64,000 bases of DNA from Nocardioides cynanchi (GCF_008761635.1 NZ_CP044344.1:2108001-2172000); one strand, 5' to 3'; shown: positions 1 through 9,423, counted from the stretch's first letter. Program-made: numbers and translations. The notes: generated by a model from the letters alone, not told the origin.

Positions 1-132
1 GGCCTGACCGACCTCACCGCGACCACCGCCGGCGGCCGGCAGCGGGTCCGGGTGCTCGACATCCCCGCGCCCGACGCGACCGCCCTGGCCAGCACCGCCC
101 AGCCGGGCCTGCTCGACCAGTTCCTCGTCTGA
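1..132 (+). CDS. C-terminal end of an unidentified protein (partial)
   Basis: An open frame enters from the left edge and ends at a TGA at 130-132, giving the last 43 residues of a protein that ends in LLDQFLV. Third codon positions are almost all G or C, as expected for real coding sequence here. The fragment is Ala/Thr/Leu-rich with no motif I recognise, and its start lies outside the window, so no function is proposed. It converges on the FAD oxidoreductase gene ten bases away. Confidence 0.6.
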   Translation, partial: GLTDLTATTAGGRQRVRVLDIPAPDATALASTAQPGLLDQFLV

Positions 133-142
133 GGGCCCTTGC

Positions 143-1738
143 TCAGCGGGCCCGGTCGGCCAGGATCCGCTGGGCCGCGAGCTTGCCCGGGCCGCCGGTG
201 ACGCAGCCGCCCGGGTGGGTGCCGGAGCCGCACTGGTAGTAGCCGTCGATCGAGGTGTTGTAGCGCGCGTAGCCCGGGGCCGGCCGCATGAAGTACATCT
301 GCGGAGCCAGGAACTCTCCGTGGAAGATGTTGCCCTCGGTCAGCCCGGCCACGCGCTCGATGTCGAGCGGCGTGACCACCTCGCGGTGCAGCACCAGGTC
401 GCCGAAGCCGGGGAAGTGCGTCTCCAGCACCGCCTGCACGGTGTCGCCGAAGGGCTCCCGCTCGGTGTCCCAGTCGCTGCCCTTGAGCTCGTACGGCGCG
501 TACTGGATGAAGCAGCTCATCACGTGCTTGCCCGGCGGGGCCATGTCGGGGTCCACCACTGACTGGATCGCGCCGTCGATGTAGGGCAGCCGGGAGTACC
601 AGCCGTACTTCGCGTCGTCGTACGCGCGCTCGAGGTACTCCAGCGACGGGCCGATGTTCACGAAGCCGCCGAAGTGGTCGATCCGGCCCTTGAGCGCGGG
701 ATAGACGGGGAGGTCGTCGAGGGCGAAGTTGACCTTCGCCGAGGTGCCCTGGAAGCGGTAGCGGTCGATCGCCTCGACCAGGTCGCTGGGCAGCTCGCGC
801 GGGTCGACCAGCTCGGTGAACGTGCGGCGCGGGTCGAGGGCGCTGACCACGATCGGGGCCGTGAACTCGGTGCCGTCGGTCAGCACGACGCCGGTCGCCC
901 GGCCGTCCTTGACGATCACGTGGTCGACCGGCGCCTCCAGCCGCACGGTCGTGCCGAACGACTCCGCGGCGCGTTGCAGCACCTGGGTGAAGCCGCCGTT
1001 GCCGCCCTTGTGGAAGCCCCAGGCTCCGTGCTGGCCGTCCTGTTCCCCCATCAGGTGGTAGAGCAGCACCAGGCCCGAACCCTGCGACATCGGTCCGACC
1101 TTGTTGCCGATGATCCCCGACGACGCGATCGCGGACTTCACGATGTCGGACTCGAAGTAGTCGTCCATCAGGTCTGCACAGCTACCGGTCAGGAACCGGA
1201 CCAGGTCGTGCAGGGTCTTCCGGTCCGCCCCGCGCAGCTGCTTCATCATCCAGGCCACGTCGGCCTGGTCGGCGGGGTCGTCGCTGAAGATGTCGGGAGG
1301 GGCGGCGTTGAACATCGGCATCGCCAGCTGGATGACCTTCTCCAGGTCGTGCTCCCAGCGGTGGTAGCCGTCCACGTCGCGCTTGCTGTGCCGGGCGATC
1401 TCCTGGTCGTTGAACTGCTCGTCCTCGGTCAGCAGGAGGTAGTCGCCGTCGTCCATCGGCGCGAAGTGGGTCGGCATCAGCAACGGCATGAAGCCGTGCT
1501 TGACCAGCTCCAGCTCCTGGATGATCTCCGGCCGCAGCAGGCTCAGGGCGTAGGAGAACGTCGTGAACGAGAAGCCCGGGTGCAGCTCCTCGGTGATCGC
1601 GGCACCGCCGACGAACCCACGGCGCTCCAGGACGAGCACGTTCAGCCCCGACTTCGCGAGGTACGCCGCGTTGGTCAGGCCGTTGTGGCCTCCGCCGACG
1701 ACGATCGCGTCATAGGTGTTGCTGCCAGCGCTGGGCAT
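143..1738 (-). CDS. FAD-dependent oxidoreductase, phytoene-desaturase-like (PYROXD2-type)
   Basis: A 531-residue flavoprotein. The N-terminus carries a dinucleotide-binding beta-alpha-beta motif (VVGGGHNGLTNAAYLA, about residues 13-28) followed by the acidic end of strand 2 (VLERR), as in phytoene desaturase/amine oxidase-fold enzymes. A C-terminal segment (CGSGTHPGGCVTGGPGKLAA) matches the second FAD contact of this family. Length fits the PYROXD2-like branch; carotenoid genes are absent, so carotenoid synthesis is not implied. Its ATG follows directly after the TGA of the GcvT-like gene (TGAATG), so the two are almost certainly co-transcribed and perhaps act on the same methylated or amine substrate, with electrons going to FAD and a one-carbon unit to tetrahydrofolate. 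The substrate cannot be read from sequence. Confidence 0.85.
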   Translation of the reverse strand: MPSAGSNTYDAIVVGGGHNGLTNAAYLAKSGLNVLVLERRGFVGGAAITEELHPGFSFTTFSYALSLLRPEIIQELELVKHGFMPLLMPTHFAPMDDGDYLLLTEDEQFNDQEIARHSKRDVDGYHRWEHDLEKVIQLAMPMFNAAPPDIFSDDPADQADVAWMMKQLRGADRKTLHDLVRFLTGSCADLMDDYFESDIVKSAIASSGIIGNKVGPMSQGSGLVLLYHLMGEQDGQHGAWGFHKGGNGGFTQVLQRAAESFGTTVRLEAPVDHVIVKDGRATGVVLTDGTEFTAPIVVSALDPRRTFTELVDPRELPSDLVEAIDRYRFQGTSAKVNFALDDLPVYPALKGRIDHFGGFVNIGPSLEYLERAYDDAKYGWYSRLPYIDGAIQSVVDPDMAPPGKHVMSCFIQYAPYELKGSDWDTEREPFGDTVQAVLETHFPGFGDLVLHREVVTPLDIERVAGLTEGNIFHGEFLAPQMYFMRPAPGYARYNTSIDGYYQCGSGTHPGGCVTGGPGKLAAQRILADRAR

Positions 1739-2998
1739 TCACTGCTCCATTCGATGAGAGATCGGGGCCAGCTCGACGGTGGAGCCGGTCTTGCGCGCGG
1801 GGTTGTAGAGCGGCATCCGGTCGGTGGTGGCCGGCACGGTGAGGTACTCGTGGTCCACGGTGATCTCCAGGTGCACGGTCGACCCCTTCGCGGCGTACTC
1901 GGGCAGCACCCGCGCGATCCCGATGTGACGCTGGAGCACCGGGGAGTACATCAGGCTGGTGGCGTAGCCGACCCGCTCGTCGCGCGCCGCCCCGCCGTAG
2001 AGCATCGACTCCCACGGGACCGGGTTCTCGTCCTTGGGCACGACCAGGCCCCGCTCGAGGTGGAGCCGCTCGAACTCCTGCCAGTCGACCCACAGTCCGA
2101 CCGTCGCCCACCGCGACGTGCCGTCGCGCAGCTCGCGCTCGATCGCGCGGCGACCGATGAACGGGCGGCCCTCCCCCAGCGCCGCACCGTCCTTGCCCAG
2201 CATCCAGCCGAAGCCGAGCTCCTTCGGCGTGAACCGCTCGGCGTCGGTGAAGGCGTACCGGGCCGAGGTGAACTCGACACCGATCAGGGACAGACCGGCC
2301 TCGATCCGGACCATGTTGAGCGCGTCCTCGCCGAACGGACGGAAGCCCTGCCCGTCGCCGGCCTGGATGACCTTGTCGAGGACCCCCAGGGCGTCGTCGG
2401 CCTCGACGAAAACCTCGAAGCCGAGGTCACCGGAGTAGCCGGTGCGCGAGATCGTGACCGGCGCACTCCCGATCTTGGCCGGGGTGAGCCCGAAGTAGGC
2501 GAGGTCGTCCACCTCGGGGGCCAGCTTCGCGAGGATCGCCCGCGAGCGGGGCCCCTGCACCGCCAGGACGCCGTAGTCCGCGCTGACGTCCTCGACCGAC
2601 ACCCGCAGCCGGCCCACCAGCGAGTCGAGGAAGCCGAGGTTGGGCTCGACGGAGGTGAGCAGCCAGTCGTCGTCGGCGTGCCGGAAGACCACGCCGTCCT
2701 CGAGGACGTAGCCGGCCTCGTCGCACCAGACGGTGTACATCGCCTGGCCGGGCCGACACCGGCGTACGTCGCGGGTCATCACGCCGGCCAGGAAGCGCTC
2801 CGAGTCGGGCCCGGTGACGCGGTACTTGTACAGCGGCGAGCTGTCGAAGAACCCCGCGGAGTTCCGGACCGCGAAGTACTCGTGCTTGGCGGAGAGGTCG
2901 TAGCGCGGCGCCGAGAGGTAGCCGGACCAGTGGCCGTACAGACCGGTCTGGTTCAGCTCGTTCAACCGCGGGTAGAAGGGCGTCGTCTTCATCATCAT
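1739..2998 (-). CDS. GcvT-family aminomethyltransferase-like protein
   Basis: A 419-residue protein of the folate-binding GcvT/DmdA/YgfZ superfamily. Visible landmarks are an N-terminal segment typical of the fold (SAGFFDSSPLYKYRVTGPDS, about residues 47-66), a central YSGDLGFEVF motif around the folate site, and a C-terminal barrel domain. No gcvH or gcvP lies nearby, so a role in the glycine cleavage complex is unlikely. It is the first gene of a two-gene operon with the FAD oxidoreductase, which suggests a stand-alone folate-dependent demethylation of an unknown small molecule. It starts with three consecutive Met codons. A -10 box (TAGGGT) lies nine bases upstream with a palindromic operator immediately before it, so the operon is probably controlled by a TetR-type repressor encoded elsewhere. 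Confidence 0.8.
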   Translation of the reverse strand: MMMKTTPFYPRLNELNQTGLYGHWSGYLSAPRYDLSAKHEYFAVRNSAGFFDSSPLYKYRVTGPDSERFLAGVMTRDVRRCRPGQAMYTVWCDEAGYVLEDGVVFRHADDDWLLTSVEPNLGFLDSLVGRLRVSVEDVSADYGVLAVQGPRSRAILAKLAPEVDDLAYFGLTPAKIGSAPVTISRTGYSGDLGFEVFVEADDALGVLDKVIQAGDGQGFRPFGEDALNMVRIEAGLSLIGVEFTSARYAFTDAERFTPKELGFGWMLGKDGAALGEGRPFIGRRAIERELRDGTSRWATVGLWVDWQEFERLHLERGLVVPKDENPVPWESMLYGGAARDERVGYATSLMYSPVLQRHIGIARVLPEYAAKGSTVHLEITVDHEYLTVPATTDRMPLYNPARKTGSTVELAPISHRMEQ

Positions 2999-3007
2999 GG
3001 CGGGCCC

Positions 3008-3032
3008 ACCCTAGCCTGAACGGTCGTTCAGG
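3008..3032 (-). promoter_or_regulatory. Promoter with palindromic TetR-type operator
   Basis: Read on the minus strand, the -10 hexamer TAGGGT occupies 3013-3008, nine bases before the ATG of the GcvT-like gene. Immediately upstream, 3015-3032 is an inverted repeat with 8-bp arms (CCTGAACG / CGTTCAGG) around a 2-bp centre. The TGAACG-NN-CGTTCA core is typical of TetR/AcrR-family operators, and its position in the -35/-10 spacer would allow simple repression. No tetR gene is visible in the window. The sequence is directly seen; the regulator class is inferred. Confidence 0.6.
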
Positions 3033-3081
3033 TCGATGGGTCACCGGAGCGTTCTCGACGCCGCTCGACCATCGGTCGGGA

Positions 3082-4311
3082 TCAGCCGGCGGCGGCCTTG
3101 GCCAGGTCGAACCAGGTGGAGCGGAGCCCGAGGGCGCTGCGGAAGTCGTCACCGCTGACCACGAGGTTCCGTTTGCTGCCCCGCAGGTTCATCACCTCGA
3201 CGCGGCCACCCCACTGGCCGTTGCCGTCTCGCTGGGTGACCGCGATCGACCGGAGGTTGCCCACACCGGGGAACGCCTTCTCGATCGACCGGGACGTCAC
3301 CGCGGTGCTCCAGGTGTGCACCAGGTTGCCGGGCCACCCGTCGTACGGGTCCTTCTCGGCGCTGAGGTAGGGCTGCCCGCCGTCGGAGGTCCAGCCGCCG
3401 TTGCTGGACGAGAACTGGGTGAACGCCGGCTGCCCGTGGAAGAGGCGCACCTGCCCGGCGGTCCTGGTGACCGCCTTGCCGGTGCGAGGGTTCTCCGCGG
3501 AGAGCCCGCCGTAGACCTGGCAGCTGCTGGTGTCACACAGGTTGAACCGGGTGTCGTAGGGGTTGACCGCCTCGAACGCGGCGTAGGTCCGGGCGGCGAC
3601 CGCCTGGGCCTGGAGCGCGGCCTGGTGCCACGACGTCGGCATCTCCCGGGGTACGACGCCGCGCACGTAGCCCTCGAGCGAGACCCGGTTCACGGTGATC
3701 CGGTGGGTGGCCTTGCTGACCGGCGCCAGCGACTGCAAGGTGCCGCGGTAGCTGGTCCGGCTGCCGCCGACGACGAGGGTCAAGGCAGCGCGGGCGGACC
3801 GGAACTCGCCGTTGCCCGGCAGGGTGCGCCACACGTGCCACGCGCCGGTGCGGTAGGAGACCGCCGTGCCGCCTGCACCGTCACCCGCCATCCGCCACTG
3901 GGTCGCCCGGGCGGCCGGGCCTCGGGTCGGGACCGGGGTGGTGGTCCCCTTCTGGAGGTCGTGCACCTTCAGCCCAGGCCCGGCCAGCACGATGGTGGGC
4001 TTCCCGATGCCCGCGGTGATCAGCACCCGGACCCGTCCCGACTGCTGGCCGCTGCGGGTGCCCGGGTAGTAGAAGTGCAGGATCTTCCGCGCGCTGAGCC
4101 CCTGGCGGGCCGCCCCCTCCGCGCCGTACTGGCTGAGGCCGTGGCCGTGCCCGAAGCCCCGGCCGTCGATGGTGATCACGGCGTTGTCGGGCACCTGGAG
4201 GGCGGGCGTCGAGGTCGCGGCGGCGGTTGCGTGGCCGAGCCCGGCCCCGGACAGCGCCAGCAGGCCGGCCAGGCCGGTGGCCGCGATGGACGTGTGACGG
4301 AGGGTGCTCAT
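3082..4311 (-). CDS. Secreted SpoIID/LytB domain protein
   Basis: A 409-residue protein with a signal peptide (hydrophobic stretch at about residues 9-32, ending near HATAAA). The mature part has the SpoIID/LytB hallmarks: GRGFGHGHGLSQYGA near residue 51, VVPREMPTSW, AALQAQAVAARTYA, and a Cys-containing LCDTSSCQVYGG segment. SpoIID proteins cleave denuded peptidoglycan; LytB-type relatives modify amidase activity. Non-sporulating actinobacteria commonly carry such proteins as cell-wall enzymes, so a wall-remodelling role is inferred. It starts 22 bases after the lpdA-like stop codon and is probably the distal gene of that transcript. Confidence 0.85.
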   Translation of the reverse strand: MSTLRHTSIAATGLAGLLALSGAGLGHATAAATSTPALQVPDNAVITIDGRGFGHGHGLSQYGAEGAARQGLSARKILHFYYPGTRSGQQSGRVRVLITAGIGKPTIVLAGPGLKVHDLQKGTTTPVPTRGPAARATQWRMAGDGAGGTAVSYRTGAWHVWRTLPGNGEFRSARAALTLVVGGSRTSYRGTLQSLAPVSKATHRITVNRVSLEGYVRGVVPREMPTSWHQAALQAQAVAARTYAAFEAVNPYDTRFNLCDTSSCQVYGGLSAENPRTGKAVTRTAGQVRLFHGQPAFTQFSSSNGGWTSDGGQPYLSAEKDPYDGWPGNLVHTWSTAVTSRSIEKAFPGVGNLRSIAVTQRDGNGQWGGRVEVMNLRGSKRNLVVSGDDFRSALGLRSTWFDLAKAAAG

Positions 4312-4333
4312 GATGCGTTAGGGCATCACGAAG

Positions 4334-5731
4334 TCAGACGCGATGCAACCTGCGGGCGGCCTCGGCGACCGATCCGCTCATGGACGGGTAGACGGTGAAC
4401 GCCTGGGCCAGCTGGTCGGCGGTGAGCGACTCCGCGACCGCGATCGAGACCGGGTGGATCAGCTCGGAGGCGCGCGGCGCGACGACCACGCCGCCGACGA
4501 CGATGCCGGTGCCGGGTCGACAGAACAGCTTCACGAAGCCGTCGTGCACACCCTGCATCTTGGCCCGGGCGTTGCCGGCCAGCGGCAGGGTGACCGCGCG
4601 CACCTCGATCTCCCCGGCGTCGACCTCCTCCTGGGACCAGCCGACGGTGGCGATCTCGGGGGCGGTGAAGACGTTGGACGAGACCGTCTTGAGGTCCAGC
4701 GGGGCGACAGCGTCACCGAGGAAGTGCCACATCGCGATCCGGCCCTGCATCGCCGCGACGCTGGCCAGCATCAGCACCCCCGTGCAGTCGCCGGCGGCGT
4801 ACACGCCCCGGGCGGAGGTCCTCGACACCCGGTCGACGGTGATGAACCCGGCCTGGTCGATGGCCACCCCGGCGGTCTCGAGCCCGAGATCCCGGGTGTT
4901 GGGCACCGAGCCGAGGGCCAGGATGCAGTGGGAGCCCGTCACGGTGCGGCCGTCGGTCAGCGCGACGGTGACGGTGTCGCCGGTCCGGGTCACCGAGGCC
5001 ATCCGGGAGCGGGAGAGCACGTGCATGCCGCGCCGGGTCAGCACCTCCTCGAGCACCGCAGCGGCGTCGGCGTCCTCGCCGGGAAGCACCCGGTCGCGGC
5101 TGGAGACGAGGGTCACCTCCGCGCCGAGGGCCAGGTAGGCGCTGGCGAACTCCGCCCCGGTCACGCCCGAGCCCACCACGACCAGATGGCTCGGCAGCTC
5201 GGTCAGGTCGTAGACCTGCTCCCAGGTCAGGATCCGCTCGCCGTCCGGCTGCGCCTCGGGCACCGTGCGGGGCGCGGCCCCCGTGGCGAGGAGTACGGCG
5301 TCGGCCGGGATCGTGGTCGGCTCACCGTCGGCGTCGGTGACCACGACCGCGTCCGGGCCCTCCAGCCGGCCCCGGCCCCGGACGACGTGCACGCCCTCCT
5401 TCTCCAGCCGGCGCGCGATGTCGTCGGACTGGTCCGAGGCGATCTGCTTGACCCGGGCGTTGACCCGCGCCAGGTCGACGTGGACGTCGGCGGAGTTCGC
5501 GCGCGTCCCCAGGTTGACGCCGAGCTCGGTGGCACCGGCGACATCGGTCATCAGTTCCGCGGTCGCGATCAGGGTCTTGCTCGGCACGCAGTCGGTGAGC
5601 ACCGCAGACCCACCGAGGCCCTCGGTGTCGACGATCGTGACCTCGGCGCCCAGCTGGGCGGCCACCAGGCCCGACTCGTAGCCACCCGGCCCCCCGCCCA
5701 CGATCACGACGCGGGCGGTGGGGGTCGGCAT
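4334..5731 (-). CDS. lpdA: NAD(P)H quinone reductase of the LpdA type
   Basis: A 465-residue flavoprotein disulfide reductase homologue. The FAD motif GGGPGGYESGLVAAQLG is at residues 11-27, and a second nucleotide-binding motif (VVGSGVTGAEFASAYLALG) sits mid-protein. The redox-active disulfide motif is broken: the usual GGxCxxxxCxPSK reads GGSAVLTDCVPSK, so the first Cys is Ala, and the C-terminal His-Pro-Thr-x-x-Glu dyad is replaced by VYPSMSGSVAEAA. These are the features that distinguish M. tuberculosis LpdA (Rv3303c), a quinone reductase, from true lipoamide dehydrogenase. A canonical paralog lies 0.9 kb away. The product probably uses NAD(P)H to reduce quinones in the cytoplasm. Followed closely by the SpoIID gene. 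Confidence 0.88.
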   Translation of the reverse strand: MPTPTARVVIVGGGPGGYESGLVAAQLGAEVTIVDTEGLGGSAVLTDCVPSKTLIATAELMTDVAGATELGVNLGTRANSADVHVDLARVNARVKQIASDQSDDIARRLEKEGVHVVRGRGRLEGPDAVVVTDADGEPTTIPADAVLLATGAAPRTVPEAQPDGERILTWEQVYDLTELPSHLVVVGSGVTGAEFASAYLALGAEVTLVSSRDRVLPGEDADAAAVLEEVLTRRGMHVLSRSRMASVTRTGDTVTVALTDGRTVTGSHCILALGSVPNTRDLGLETAGVAIDQAGFITVDRVSRTSARGVYAAGDCTGVLMLASVAAMQGRIAMWHFLGDAVAPLDLKTVSSNVFTAPEIATVGWSQEEVDAGEIEVRAVTLPLAGNARAKMQGVHDGFVKLFCRPGTGIVVGGVVVAPRASELIHPVSIAVAESLTADQLAQAFTVYPSMSGSVAEAARRLHRV

Positions 5732-6090
5732 GCGGTCATTCTTGCAGGGCTGTCGCCTGCCTCCCGATGGGCTCCCAGATCACCCAGGGTCGTCCTCGGC
5801 CGGTCGGCAGCCATCGTCCCTCCGCGGCGGCGAGCCAGAGCCCGGGCGGCGAGCAGGTGCCGAGCCTGGGCCCGGGCCAGTCCGAGCTCGGCGAGCACGA
5901 GGGCCGCTTCTCGCTGGGTGATCCACACCCGCGGGGACGCTCGCGGCTCGTCCACCCGCACGTCGGCCCCGTCGACAAGCCTGTGGAGGGAGGTCGGGAC
6001 CAGCCGCTCTGAGAGGTCTGGCCCCCGCGATCGCCTCGGTGCTCGTACGTAGATGAGTCCACCTGGGCTCATCCATGTACGACTCGGCAA
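5704..6090 (-). CDS. Small hypothetical protein with HTH-like segment
   Basis: An open frame of 128 codons with good G/C third-position bias in its central part. About residues 50-80 read VWITQREAALVLAELGLARAQ and neighbouring residues, an amphipathic pair of helices resembling a small winged-helix or excisionase-type HTH. The N-terminus (an alternative Met is at 6072) and the Pro-rich C-terminus are less convincing, and the end overlaps the first 28 bases of the lpdA-like gene. It could be a real small regulator or a decayed one. Expression would diverge from the gene at 6116. Confidence 0.4.
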   Translation of the reverse strand: MPSRTWMSPGGLIYVRAPRRSRGPDLSERLVPTSLHRLVDGADVRVDEPRASPRVWITQREAALVLAELGLARAQARHLLAARALARRRGGTMAADRPRTTLGDLGAHREAGDSPARMTACRPPPPAS

Positions 6091-6103
6091 GGCGTCCTGG
6101 CCC

Positions 6104-6109
6104 TACAGT
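6104..6109 (+). promoter_or_regulatory. -10 box of a probable leaderless promoter
   Basis: TACAGT, a good TAnnnT actinobacterial -10 hexamer, ends six bases before the ATG at 6116. This places the expected transcription start on the start codon and supports that start over in-frame upstream codons. Confidence 0.55.
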
Positions 6110-6115
6110 CGAGGC

Positions 6116-6580
6116 ATGAGCACCCCGGAGGTCGATCTGGTCGACGTCGCCCGGGATGGTCGGTGGAGCCAGGTCGCACTGGTGGAGGTGACGGCGGCCG
6201 CGGATGCCGCGCGCGCAGCCCGAGAGCTGTTCGCCACGCGGCCCAAGCCCTTCGTCGGCGTGATCTCGGCCGATCTGGGTCCGGACCTCCCGGAGATCCT
6301 GGCGGCGCTGCGGCCGGCCCTCCAGGAGATCGTGTGCTTCGACTCGCTCACCATCGTGAAGCCGGTCCCCGGGCAGGACCTGGCCATGCGCGCGCTGGAG
6401 GAGCTGGGCTTCGGGCAGGACTTCGTCTTCACGGTGGAGCGCCTCGAGGGCGCGGTCGACCACGCGATCGACACCCTCCTGGCCCCCGAGCACGGCGGCT
6501 GGGAAGGTCGGCTGGTGGTGGTGCTCGGCCCGACCGAGGTCGTGGACCGCGCACGCCGCCACCTCACCGCGCCAGCCTGA
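6116..6580 (+). CDS. Stand-alone Mur-ligase C-terminal-like domain protein
   Basis: A 154-residue protein with no catalytic motif I can name. The body (GVISADLGPDLPEILAALRP, then TVERLEGAVDHAIDTLLAPE and LVVVLGPTEVVDRARRHL) has the alternating strand-helix pattern and general wording of the C-terminal domain of folylpolyglutamate synthase FolC and the related Mur ligases, but without the P-loop and central domains that bind ATP and substrate. On that reading it would be an orphan ligase C-domain, perhaps a binding or scaffolding protein. The resemblance is from memory and could be superficial. It is flanked by the two Lpd-family genes, both on the other strand. The start is chosen from the -10 box and the resulting N-terminus MSTPEVDL. 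Confidence 0.65.
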   Translation: MSTPEVDLVDVARDGRWSQVALVEVTAAADAARAARELFATRPKPFVGVISADLGPDLPEILAALRPALQEIVCFDSLTIVKPVPGQDLAMRALEELGFGQDFVFTVERLEGAVDHAIDTLLAPEHGGWEGRLVVVLGPTEVVDRARRHLTAPA

Positions 6581-6612
6581 GCCATCCTGACCGGGCCGGC
6601 CCGCGGATCACC

Positions 6613-8055
<1,443 letters not shown>

Positions 8056-8090
8056 CCGTCCAGCCTAGGGGAACCCACTAACCTGTCGCC
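8056..8090. promoter_or_regulatory. Divergent leaderless promoters for lpd and the GGCT-like gene
   Basis: Only 35 bp separate the two GTG start codons. On the minus strand TAGGCT (8067-8062) lies six bases before the lpd GTG. On the plus strand TAACCT (8079-8084) lies six bases before the GTG at 8091. Both transcripts should therefore start at or very near the start codon, and the two promoters are packed back to back. Confidence 0.55.
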
Positions 8091-8543
8091 GTGCCCCTCT
8101 ACGCCGCCTACGCGTCGAACCTCGACCCGGAGCGGATGGGCCGCCGTTGCCCGCACTCCCCGCTCCAGACCACCGGCTGGCTCACGGGCTGGCGGCTCAC
8201 GTTCGGTGGCGAGGACCTCGGCTGGGACGGCGCCCTCTCCACGATCGTCGAGGACCCGATCGAGCAGGTCTTCGTCGCCGTGTACGACGTGTCGCGAGAG
8301 GACGAGTCGGCCCTCGACGGCTGGGAGTCCACCGAGACCGGGCTCTACCGCAAGACCAAGGTCAGGGTGTCCACGCTGACCGGCGAGCTGCTGGTCTGGA
8401 CCTACGTGCTCGACGCGTTCGAGGGCGGCCTGCCCAGCGCGTCGTACCTCGGGGTGATCGCCGAGGCCGCCGAGGCCGCCGACGCGCCCGACGACTACGT
8501 GGCCCGGCTCCGGCTCCGCCCGTGTCGCTCCATCGGCGGCTGA
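8091..8543 (+). CDS. Gamma-glutamylcyclotransferase-like (GGCT/AIG2 fold) protein
   Basis: A 150-residue protein starting at GTG 8091. The N-terminus AAYASNLDPERMGRRCPHS matches the Y-x-SN-L...RM signature that forms the substrate loop of the GGCT/AIG2 fold. A conserved acidic region follows (YDVSREDESALDGWE), in which a Glu normally serves as general base. Such enzymes cyclise gamma-glutamyl amino compounds to 5-oxoproline, but many bacterial members are uncharacterised. The gene is monocistronic or reads toward punA through a palindromic repeat. Confidence 0.78.
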   Translation: MPLYAAYASNLDPERMGRRCPHSPLQTTGWLTGWRLTFGGEDLGWDGALSTIVEDPIEQVFVAVYDVSREDESALDGWESTETGLYRKTKVRVSTLTGELLVWTYVLDAFEGGLPSASYLGVIAEAAEAADAPDDYVARLRLRPCRSIGG

Positions 8544-8550
8544 CCCTGCC

Positions 8551-8576
8551 GGTGGTCGAGCGGAGTCGAGACCACC
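8551..8576. repeat. Dispersed palindromic element, 26 bp
   Basis: Starts GGTGGTCGAG and ends GTCGAGACCACC, giving 7-bp perfect outer arms (GGTGGTC/GACCACC) and inner TCGA pairs around GCGGAG. The same 26-bp sequence recurs at 35482-35507 and, inverted, at 54947-54972; 9389-9413 is one base shorter. It lies just after the GGCT-like stop codon and abuts the punA -10 box (TACGCT, 8577-8582). Confidence 0.8.
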
Positions 8577-8582
8577 TACGCT
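8577..8582 (+). promoter_or_regulatory. -10 box of punA
   Basis: TACGCT lies eight bases upstream of the GTG at 8591, as expected for a leaderless or near-leaderless actinobacterial transcript. It abuts the 3' edge of the palindromic repeat, so the repeat occupies the -35 region. Confidence 0.45.
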
Positions 8583-8590
8583 CACCTCTC

Positions 8591-9382
8591 GTGACCGCAA
8601 CCGAGCTCGCCCAGCAGGCAGCCGACCAGCTCGCCCGGCTGACCGGGGTCGACCACCACGACATCGCGCTCGTGCTCGGCTCGGGCTGGTTGCCCGCCGT
8701 CGAGTCCCTCGGCGAGGCGACCGCGGACATCGCGACCACCGAGCTGCCGGGCTTCTCGGCAGCGGCCGTGGCGGGTCACTCGGGCCGGATCCGCAGCATC
8801 AGGTCCGGCGACCGGCAGCTGCTGGTGTTCCTGAGCCGAACCCACTACTACGAGGGCAAGGGCGTCGCCGCGGTCGTGCACCCGGTCCGGACCGCTGCCG
8901 CCGCCGGTTGCCGGGCGATCGTGCTGACCAACGGCTGTGGCGGGCTGAACGAGGCGTGGCCGCCCGGCACGCCGGTGCTGATCCGCGACCACATCAACCT
9001 GACGGCTCGCTCGCCGATCGAGGGCGCCCACTTCGTCGACCTCACCGACCTCTACTCCAGCCGCCTCCGCGCCCTGTGCCGCGAGGTCGACCCTACCCTG
9101 GACGAGGGTGTCTACGTCCAGTTCCCCGGGCCCCACTACGAGACCCCCGCCGAGATCGAGATGGTGCGCCGGATCGGCGGCGACCTGGTCGGGATGAGCA
9201 CCACCCTGGAGGCCATCGCCGCCCGCGAGGCCGGCCTGGAGGTGCTCGGCATCTCGCTGGTCACCAACCTCGCGGCCGGGATCTCCGGTGAGCCGCTGGA
9301 CCATGCCGAGGTCCTCGAGACGGGCCGGGCCGCGGCCGGCCGGATGGGCGACCTGCTGACCCGGATCGTCCCGAGGATCTGA
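8591..9382 (+). CDS. punA: Purine nucleoside phosphorylase
   Basis: A 263-residue trimeric-class (PNP/MTAP family) enzyme that phosphorolyses inosine and guanosine, or their deoxy forms, to base plus (deoxy)ribose-1-phosphate. Seen: phosphate loop LGSGW near residue 28, HYYEGKG, LTNGCGGLNEAW, VQFPGPHYETPAEIEMVRRIGGDLVGMSTTLEA and the purine-contacting SLVTNLAAGIS. The start is the GTG positioned by the -10 box; longer in-frame versions would overlap the preceding gene. It is the first gene of a long salvage region whose next steps (phosphomutase, deoC) lie 2-5 kb downstream. Confidence 0.95.
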   Translation: MTATELAQQAADQLARLTGVDHHDIALVLGSGWLPAVESLGEATADIATTELPGFSAAAVAGHSGRIRSIRSGDRQLLVFLSRTHYYEGKGVAAVVHPVRTAAAAGCRAIVLTNGCGGLNEAWPPGTPVLIRDHINLTARSPIEGAHFVDLTDLYSSRLRALCREVDPTLDEGVYVQFPGPHYETPAEIEMVRRIGGDLVGMSTTLEAIAAREAGLEVLGISLVTNLAAGISGEPLDHAEVLETGRAAAGRMGDLLTRIVPRI

Positions 9383-9388
9383 GCAGCC

Positions 9389-9413
9389 GGTGGTCGAGCG
9401 GAGTCGAGACCAC
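9389..9413. repeat. Dispersed palindromic element between convergent genes
   Basis: A 25-bp copy of the element at 8551, lacking the last base of the right arm. It fills most of the 41-bp gap between the convergent ends of punA and the DUF2252 gene and could act as a bidirectional terminator hairpin. Confidence 0.75.
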
Positions 9414-9423
9414 GCAGCGGGAC

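Noticed and set aside
143..1738. Carotenoid phytoene desaturase
   Set aside because: The fold is shared but no crtB/crtE-type genes are nearby and the partner is a GcvT-like protein, so a general FAD oxidoreductase name is safer.
674..3019. Long plus-strand open frame (about 780 codons) opposite the FAD and GcvT-like genes
   Set aside because: Its Val/Arg/Gly/His-rich composition is that of an antisense frame in high-GC DNA; the minus-strand products have clear domains.
2999..3081. Glycine riboswitch upstream of the GcvT-like gene
   Set aside because: The gap is only 83 bp, contains a promoter nine bases from the start codon plus a palindromic operator, and lacks glycine-aptamer motifs.
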